This document shows positions 55,906 through 64,000 of a stretch of DNA of 64,000 nt, in pieces; the first letter of the stretch is position 1; each line of letters begins with the position of its first letter. This DNA comes from Armigeres subalbatus (taxonomy: Eukaryota; Arthropoda; Insecta; Diptera; Culicidae): positions 112,868 through 176,867 of the forward strand of contig NW_026943352.1 of NCBI RefSeq assembly GCF_024139115.2, in the 5' to 3' direction. The position numbers and the translations under genes are program-made. Under the pieces are notes generated by a model, which was given only the letters and a program-made list of their open reading frames with translations, was not told the DNA's origin and made no database searches.

Positions 55906-58100
55906 GGAAATTCATTTGTATTTCCAGAGGAATTTTATTCGAATTTCCAGAGTAAATTCATTCGAATTTCCAGAGCAAATTCATTCGAATTTCCAGAGAA
56001 AATTCATTCGAATTTCCAAATTCATTCGAATTTCCAGAGGAAATTCATTCGAATTTCCAGAGGAAATTCATTCGAATTTCCAGAGGAAATTCATTCGAAT
56101 TTCCAGAGGAAATTCATTCGAATTTTCAGAGGAAATTCATTCGAATTTCCAGAGGAAATTCATTCGAATTTCCAGAGGAAATTCATTCCAATTTCCAGAG
56201 GAAATTCATTCGAATTTCCAGAGGAAATTCATTCGAATTTCCAGAGGAAATTCATTCGAATTTCCAGAGGAAATTCATTCGAATTTCCAGAGGAAATTCA
56301 TTCGAATTTCCAGAGGAAATTCATTCGAATTTCCAGAGGAAATTCATTCGAATTTCCAGAGGAAATTCATTCGAATTTCCAGAGGAAATTCATTCGAATT
56401 TCCAGAGGAAATTCATTCGAATTTCCAGAGCAAATTCATTCGAATTTCCAGAGGAAATTCATTCGAATTTCCAGAGGAAATTCATTCGAATTTCCAGAGG
56501 AAATTCATTCGAATTTCCAGAGGAAATTCATCCGAATTTCCAGAGGAAATTCATTCGAATTTCCAGAGGAAATTCATTCGAATTTCCAGAGGAAATTCAT
56601 CCGAATTTCCAGAGGAAATTCTTTCCAATTCAGAGGAAACTTATTCGAAGTTTGAGAGGAAATTCATTCGAATTTCCAGAGAAAATTCATTCGAATTTCC
56701 AGAGAAAATTCATTCGAATTTCCAGAGGAAATTCATTCGAATTTCCAGAGGAAATTCATTCGAATTTCCAGAGGAAATTCATCCGAATTTCCAGAGGAAA
56801 TTCATCCGAATTTCCAGAGGAAATTCATTCGAATTTCCAGAGGAAATTCATCCGAATTTCCAGAGGAAATTCATCCGAATTTCCAGAGGAAATTCATCCG
56901 AATTTCCAGAGGAAATTCATCCGAATTTCCAGAGGAAATTCATCCGAATTTCCAGAGGAAATTCATCCGAATTTCCAGAAGAAAATTCATCCGAATTTCC
57001 AGAGGAAATTCATCCGAATTTCCAGAGGAAATTCATCCGAATTTCCAGAGGAAATTCATCCGAATTTCCAGAGGAAATTCATCCGAATTTCCAGAGGAAA
57101 TTCATCCGAATTTCCAGAGGAAATTTATCCGAATTTCCAGAGGAAATTCATCCGAATTTCCAGAGGAAATTCATCCGAATTTCCAGAGGAAATTCATCCG
57201 AATTTCCAGAGGAAATTCATCCGAATTTCCAGAAGAAATTCATCCGAATTTCCAGAGGAAATTCATCCGAATTTCCAGAGGAAATTCATCCGAATTTCCA
57301 GAGGAAATTCATCCGAATTTCCAGAGGAAATTCATCCGAATTTCCAGAGGAAATTCATCCGAATTTCCAGAGGAAATTCATCCGAATTTCCAGAGGAAAT
57401 TTTCAGAGGAAATTCATCCGAATTTCCAGAGGAAATTTATCCGAATTTCCAGAGGAAATTCATCCGAATTTCCAGAGGAAATTCATCCGAATTTCCAGAG
57501 GAAATTCATCCGAATTTCCAGAGGAAATTCATCCGAATTTCCAGAGGAAATTCATCCGAATTTCCAGAGGAAATTTATCCGAATTCCAGAATTCCGAATT
57601 TCCAGAGGAAATTCATCCGAATTTCCAGAGGAAATTCATCCGAATTTCCAGAGGAAATTCATCCGAATTTCCAGAGGAAATTCATCCGAATTTCCAGAGG
57701 AAATTCATCCGAATTTCCAGAGGAAATTCATCCGAATTTCCAGAGGAAATTCATCCGAATTTCCAGAGGAAATTCATCCGAATTTCCAGAGGAAATTCAT
57801 CCGAATTTCCAGGAAAATCATCCGAATTTCCAGAGTAAATTCATCCAATTTCAGGAAATTCATCCGAATTTCCAGAGGAAATTCATCCGAATTTCCAGAG
57901 GAAATTCATCCGAATTTCCAGAGGAAATTCATTCGAATTTCCAGAGGAAATTCATTCGAATTTCCAGAGGAAATTCATTCGAATTTCCAGAGGAAATTCA
58001 TTCGAATTTCCAGAGGAAATTCATTCGAATTTCCAGAGGAAATTCATTCGAATTTCCAGAGGAAATTCATTCCAATTTCCAGAGGAAATTCATTCGAATT

Positions 58101-58292
58101 CATCATCATCTGAATTTCCATCCCTACTTTCAAAGAAAATTACAGAGGAAATTCATGGAAGTAGAAATTAATTCGAATTTCCAAAGGAAAGTCATTCGAA
58201 TTTCCAGAGGAAATTCATTCGGCTTTCCAGAAGAAATTCAATTGAATTTCCAGAGGAAATTCATTCGGAAATTCCTCTTTCGATTTTTTTTT
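58101..58292 (+). repeat. Composite marker X in array B, copy 1
   Basis: CATCATCATCTGAATTTCC, then CATCCCTACTTTCAAAG, then GGAAGTAGAAATTAATTCG, ending near TTCGGAAATTCCTCTTTCG and a T run. This non-array phrase recurs once, at 61,513. Confidence 0.85.
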
Positions 58293-59104
58293 TTCCAGAG
58301 GAAATTCATTCGAATTTCCAGAGGAAATTCATTCGAATTTCCAGAGGAAATTCATTCGAATTTCCAGAGGAAATTCATTCGAATTTCCAGAGTAAATTCA
58401 TTCAATTTCCAGAGGAAATTCATTCGAATTTCCAGAGGAAATTCATTCGAATTTCCAGAGTAAATTCATTCGAATTTCCAGAGGAAATTCATTCGAATTT
58501 CCAGAGGAAATTCATTCGAATTTCCAGGGGAAATTCATTCGAATTTCCAGGGGAAATTCATTCGAATTTCCAGGTGAAAATCATTCGAATTTCCAGAGGA
58601 AATTCATTCGAATTTCCAGAGGAAATTCATTCGAATTTCCAGAGGAAATTCATTCGAATTCCCAGAGGAACTTCATCCCAATTCCCAGAGGAAATTCATT
58701 CGAATTTCCAGAGGAAATTCATTCGAATTTCCAGAGGAAATTCATTCGAATTTCCAGAGGAAATTTATTCGAATTTGCAGAGGAAATTCACTCGAATTTC
58801 CAGAGCAAATTCATTAGAAATTCATTCGAATTTCCAGAGGAAATTCATTCGAATTTCCAGAGGAAATTCATTCGAATTTCCAGAGGAAATTCATTCGAAT
58901 TTCCAGAGGAAATTCATTCGAATTTCCAGAGGAAATTCATTCGAATTTCCAGAGGAAATTCAGTCGAATTCCAGAGGAAATTCAGTCGAATTCAGAGGAA
59001 ATTCAGTCGAATTCCAGAGGAAATTCTGTCGATTGTCCAGAGGACATTCATTCAAATTTCCAGATGACATTCATTTGAATTTCCAGAGGAAATTTATTCG
59101 AATT

Positions 59105-59345
59105 TCCAGAGGAAAATCATTCGAATTTCCAGATGAAATTCATTCGTATTTCCAGAAGAACATTCATTCGAATTTCCCGAGGAAATTCATTCGAATTTCC
59201 AGAGGAAATTAATTTCACTTCGAATTTCCAGATAAAATTCATTCGAATTTCCAGAGGAAATTCATTCGAATATCCAAAGGAAATTCATTCGAATTTTGCA
59301 GAAGAAATTCATTCTTATTTCCAAAGGAAATGCATTTGAATTTCC
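59105..59345 (+). repeat. Composite marker S, copy 6
   Basis: Same series. Its AAGGAAATGC phrase starts at 59324, 3,443 bp after copy 5. Confidence 0.8.
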
Positions 59346-61512
59346 AGAGGAAATTCATTCAATTCCAGAGGAAATTCATTCGAATTTCCAGAGGAAATTC
59401 ATTCGAATTTCCAGAGTAAATTCATTCTGAATTTCCAGAGAAATTCATTCGAATTTCCAGAGAAAATTCATTCTGAATTTCCAGAGAAAATTCATTCGAA
59501 TTTCCAGAGGAAATTCATTCGAATTTCAGAGGAAATTCATTCAAATTCCAGAGGAAATTCATTCGAATTTCCAGAGGAAATTCATTCGAATTTCCAGAGG
59601 AAATTCATTCGAATTTCCAGAGGAAATTCATTCGAATTTCCAGAGGAAATTCATTCGAATTTCCAGAGGAAATTCATTCGAATTCATTCATTCATTTCCA
59701 GAGGAAATTCATTCGAATTTCCAGAGGAAATTCATTCGAATTTCCAGAGGAAATTCATTCGAATTTCCAGAGGAAATTCATTCGAATTTCCAGAGGAAAT
59801 TCATTCGAATTTCCAGAGGAAATTCATTCGAATTTCCAGAGCAAATTCATTCGAATTTCCAGAGGAAATTCATTCGAATTTCCAGAGGAAATTCATTCGA
59901 ATTTCCAGAGGAAATTCATTCGAATTTCCAGAGGAAATTCATTCGAATTTCCAGAGGAAATTCATTCGAATTTCCAGAGGAAATTCATTCGAATTTCCAG
60001 AGGAAATTCATTCCAATTCCCAGAGGAAATTCATTCGAATTCCCAGAGGAAATTCATTCGAATTTCCAGAGGAAATTCATTCGAATTTCCAGAGAAAGTT
60101 CATTCGAATTTCCAGAGGAAATTCATTCGAATTTCCAGAGGAAATTTATTCGAATTTCCAGAGGAAATTCATCCGAATTTCCAGAGGAAATTCATCCGAA
60201 TTTCCAGAGGAAATTCATCCGAATTTCCAGAGGAAATTCATCCGAATTTCCAGAGGAAATTCATTCGAATTTCCAGAGAAATTCATCCGAGTTTCCAGAG
60301 GAAATTCATCCGAATTTCCAGAGGAAATTCATCCGAATTTCCAGAGGAAATTCATCCGAATTTCCAGAGGAAATTCATCCGAATTTCCAGAGGAAATTCA
60401 TCCGAATTTCCAGAAGAAAATTCATCCGAATTTCCAGAGGAAATTCATCCGAATAACTAGAGGAAATTCATCCGAATTTCCAGAGGAAATTCATCCGAAT
60501 TTCCAGAGGAAATTCATCCGAATTTCCAGAGGAAATTCATCCGAATTTCCAGAGGAAATTTATCCGAATTTCCAGAGGAAATTCATCCGAATTTCCAGAG
60601 GAAATTCATCCGAATTTCCAGAGGAAATTCATCCGAATTTCCAGAGGAAATTCATCCGAATTTCCAGAAGAAATTCATCCGAATTTCCAGAGGAAATTCA
60701 TCCGAATTTCCAGAGGAAATTCATCCGAGTTTCCAAAGGAAATTCATTCGAAATTTCAGAGGAAATTCATCCGAATTTCTAGAAGGAAATTCATCCGAAT
60801 TATCAGAGGAAAGTCATCCGAATTTCCAGAGGAAATTCATCCGAATTCCAGAGGAAATTCATCCGAATTTCCAGAGGAAATTCATCCGAATTTCCAGAGG
60901 AAATTCTTCCGAATTTCCAGAGGAAATTCATCCGAATTTCCAGAGGAAATTCATCCGAATTTCCAGAGGAAATTTATTCGAGTTTCCAGAGGAAATTCAT
61001 TCAAAATTCCAAAGCAAATTCATCCGGTTTTCCAGAGGAAATTCATCCATGTTCCAGAGGAAATTCATCCGAATTTCCAGAGGAAATTCATCCGAATTTC
61101 CAGAGGAAATTCATCCGAATTTCCAGAGGAAATTCATCCGAATTTCCAGAGGAAATTCATCCGAATTTCCAGAGGAAATTCATCCGAATTTCCAGAGGAA
61201 ATTCATCCGAATTTCCAGAGGAAATTCATCCGAATTTCCAGAGGAAATTCATCCGAATTTCCAGAGGAAATTCATCCGAATTTCCAGAGGAAATTCATCC
61301 GAATTTCCAGAGGAAATTCATCCGAATTTCCAGAGGAAATTCATCCGAATTTCCAGAGGAAATTCATTCGAATTTCCAGAGGAAATTCATTCGAATTTCC
61401 AGAGGAAATTCATTCGAATTTCCAGAGGAAATTCATTCGAATTTCCAGAGGAAATTCATTCGAATTTCCAGAGGAAATTCATTCGAATTTCCAGAGGAAA
61501 TTCATTCGAATT

Positions 61513-61702
61513 CATCATCATCTGAATTTCCATCCCTACTTTCAAAGAAAATTACAGAGGAAATTCATGGAAGTAGAAATTAATTCGAATTTCCAGAGGA
61601 AAGTCACTCGAATTTCCAGAGGAAATTCATTCGGCTTTCAGAAGAAATTCATTTGAATTTCCAGAGAAATTCATTCGGAAATTCCTCTTTCGATTTTTTT
61701 CC
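61513..61702 (+). repeat. Composite marker X, copy 2
   Basis: Near-identical to 58,101-58,292, 3,412 bp later, with small indels and a shorter T run. Confidence 0.85.
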
Positions 61703-62580
61703 AGAGGAAATTCATTCGAATTTCCAGAGGAAATTCATTCAATTTCCAGAGGAAATTCATTCAATTTCCCGAGGAAATTCATTCAAATTGCCAGAGGAAA
61801 TTCATTCGAATTTCCAGAGGAAATTCATTCGAATTTCCAGGGGAAATTCATTCGAATTTCCAGAGGAAATTCATTCGAATTTCCAGAGTAAATTCATTCG
61901 AATTTCCAGAGGAAATTCATTCGAATTTCCAGAGGAAATTCATTCGAATTTCCAGAGGAAATTCATTCGAATTTCCAGAGGAAATTCATTCGAATTTCCA
62001 GAGGAAATTCATTCGAATTTCCAGAGGAAATTCATTCGAATTTCCAGAGGAAATTCATTCGAATTTCCAGAGGAAATTCATACGAATTTCCAGAGGAAAT
62101 TCATTCGAATTTCCAGAGGAAATTCATTCGAATTTCCAGAGGAAATTCATTCGAATTTCCAGAGTAAATTCATTCGAATTTCCAGAGGAAATTCATTCGA
62201 ATTTCCAGAGGAAATTCATTCGAATTTCCAGAGGAAATTCATTCGAATTTCCAGAGGAAATTCATTCGAATTTCCAGAGGAAATTCATTCGAATTTCCAG
62301 AGGAAATTCATTCAAATTCCCAGAGGAAATTCATTCAAATTTCCAGAGGAAATTCATTCGAATTTCCAGAGGAAATTCATTCGAATTTCCAGAGGAAATT
62401 CATTCGAATTTCCAGAGGAAATTCATTCGAATTCCCAGAGGAAATTCATTCGGATTTCCGGAGGAAATGCTTCGGATTTCCGGAGGAAATTTATTCGGAT
62501 TTCCGGAGGAAATTCTTTTGGATTTCCGGTGGAAATTTATTCGGATTTCCGGAGGAAATTCATTCGGATTTCCGGAGGAA

Positions 62581-64000
62581 GAAAACAGAACAAAATATGA
62601 ACCGAAGACATCGAGATAGGGAGGTTATCGAGATGTAGAAACCCCAAATATATGTAGATTGGAGGGACCGAGGAAACCATCGATATAGGGAGAGATATCG
62701 AGATAAAGAACATCGAGTTGTAGACAGTCGACTGTGAGTAGAGCTATCTAATGAGCAGCTTGAAGTAGCTCGAAGTTGTTCCTATCCCGCTGCTCTTTTA
62801 CATTTATTGACAAACCTACTTCAACCTGCTCTAAGACAGCACTAATGTGTCATAGTATCAGACGCTTTAATACTCAATAGGTGTATCAAATCATCCAGGA
62901 AGATATACTTTCTCAGAAAACCGTAACACGATCTACACTTCCCGGGAATGCCGATCATTTCCTTCCACCGAACACTGGGCAGCCATGATTGCAGCAATAA
63001 TGGATTTGTAAGATCCACTTTTTTCAAGCAGACTTGTTCAATTCCTTGGCAATGGCAGTCAATACAGTAGCAGGAAAATGGATGAAACATACATCAACTG
63101 AGCAAAAAATGAAATAATAAAACCGAGCCAAACTTCAATGGGATTTCATCTCAATTTCTAAAATTTTGTACAGTATGGCATATTGTATCAAATATTTTAT
63201 CAATAAAAGTTCGCGCTTGTGAGAAAGTTTAATTTAGATGCCTTTAGCCTTAACACATTTCTGGCGGTTAACTGCTTTTCGAGCATTCATTCACTGCTTT
63301 CGTTTCATTACAATCTGAAATACAGAACACAGAAAGCATGTTTTCTGCATGTAACAACGCAAAGAAAAATAATCAGCAATAGCTGCCTTTTTCCACGTTT
63401 CATCGGTTCAGGAAATATTTCAAGAACTGAACTCAAAAGAAAAGCGTCCGAAATTTGCCGTGGACAGACTTCACATCGCCGTCGTCGCTTCCTCTGCCTG
63501 TCAGCACAGTAGCACTTCGGAGACACGCTGTCAACATTTCCCCCGTCCCGGCCGCAAGAGAAAGGAAAACTGTGACGCGGCGTTCGGCCAAGCTTGAAAT
63601 GAAGCGATTTGCCACACCTCAACGCGTCGCGACTTCACCGCACAGCACAGCACAGCGCCTAATGAACCTGGCTCGAGTGTTGTCGGTTGGGCGGGTTCTC
63701 AAATCTCTTATCCTCCGCCCGCCGCAGTTTGGGGCCTGAGGTTAGGAGTAGAAAAAGAAGAAGGGAAGCAACCGCAAACAACTGTTAGATTAATTACATT
63801 AAAGCTCACTGCTGCTGTTAGATGGGGGACATTGTCGAGCCGAGGAATGGAAAATGTCGCTTGTAGTATTTTTTGCCCGAAGGTGTGTACAGCCGAGACG
63901 AGATCTCAGTGGATCGTGAGATTCAATTTTATCACCCCATGCTTTGCAATTCCATTGGAAACGGATCGTCACCTTTGACTAAAGGTCTGCGTGTAAGTGG
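62581..64000. other. Right flank of array B; no gene recognised
   Basis: 62,590-62,720 has repeated ATCGAGATAGGG and ATCGATATAGGG phrases, probably another short repeat. 63,200-64,000 becomes GC-richer from about 63,440, with overlapping frames of 60-104 codons on both strands and no known domain. A neighbouring gene may begin beyond the window. Confidence 0.4.

Larger units (their letters stand above)
46253..62580 (+). repeat. Minisatellite B: 23-bp AT-rich array, 16.3 kb
   Basis: About 700 tandem units. The standard unit is arm GGAAATTC, a four-base spacer (ATTC, ATCC, AGTC or ATTT), complementary arm GAATTTCC, and spacer AGA. Blocks are defined by the four-base spacer: ATCC dominates 47,980-48,640, 53,000-53,700, 56,770-57,930 and 60,160-61,350; AGTC occurs at 46,430-46,530, 50,660-50,780 and 55,150-55,610; ATTC fills most of the rest. 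Unit-length variants and composite segments recur. The plus strand lacks stop codons and so yields frames up to 661 codons with a 23-residue period; they are not genes. The left edge is decayed. The right edge changes to CGGATTTCCGGAGGAAATT-like units (62,440-62,580). Confidence 0.95.

Noticed and set aside
20176..62580. CRISPR-like array
   Set aside because: Repeats are head to tail without unique spacers, and the genome is an insect's.
46253..62580. Heat-shock or STAT binding sites repeated in array B
   Set aside because: GAA and TTC blocks are present, but their spacing (0, 1 or 5 bases) does not fit the usual two-base (heat shock) or three-base (STAT) spacing.
46253..62600. Open frames up to 661 codons on the plus strand, rich in phenylalanine, arginine, serine and glutamate
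   Set aside because: They are translations of the 23-bp unit. Since 23 is not a multiple of 3, each frame passes through all three phases, so a unit without stops on one strand opens all frames. By rough estimate about a third of random 23-bp units would do this on a given strand. The other strand has a TGA in every unit.

Overview
The window is non-coding, repeat-packed insect DNA. Its repeat content points to a culicine mosquito, most likely Aedes. The grounds are a tRNA-derived SINE of the Feilai type, two degraded non-LTR retrotransposons of RTE and Jockey/CR1 type, many short inverted-repeat elements nested in one another, and two very large 23-bp minisatellites. No intact protein-coding gene was found. 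Every recognisable coding stretch is a broken relic of a mobile element. The long open frames between about 20 and 62 kb are by-products of tandem repeats.

Layout. 1-5.3 kb is a four-level nest of transposons. A palindromic MITE is split by a 2.9-kb CCCAAGTAACA-ended element, which holds a foldback-like element with inverted 16-bp arrays and a 10-bp target duplication, which in turn contains a 369-bp palindromic element. 5.3-9.4 kb is a minus-strand RTE retrotransposon, split by a second CCCAAGTAACA element. 9.4-13.1 kb is a minus-strand Jockey/CR1-type retrotransposon with a 251-bp insertion in its reverse transcriptase. 14.7-18.0 kb holds two more terminal-inverted-repeat elements, one with a 7-bp target duplication and an internal SINE. 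20.2-29.7 kb is minisatellite A (GC-rich), interrupted by a 1,033-bp inverted-repeat element. 30-44 kb is a mixture of MITEs, a relic of a repeat-type protein gene, a second RTE relic, two Helitron-like ends, a SINE with a clean 14-bp target duplication, large inverted repeats, and decayed GGAATTCC-type repeats. 44-46.2 kb is less repetitive and richer in GC. 46.25-62.6 kb is minisatellite B (AT-rich), with subfamilies and a higher-order period of about 3.4 kb. 62.6-64 kb returns to ordinary sequence.

Main observation. Minisatellites A and B have unrelated sequences but share one design. The unit is 23 bp, made of two mutually complementary arms separated by two spacers, one variable and one nearly constant. 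Either strand can therefore fold on itself almost without limit. Array B also carries unit-length variants (22 and 26 bp), blocks defined by the variable spacer, and duplicated composite segments. Together with the foldback-like element, the window shows several independent routes to long self-complementary DNA or RNA. Whether the arrays are transcribed or give rise to small RNAs cannot be told from sequence.
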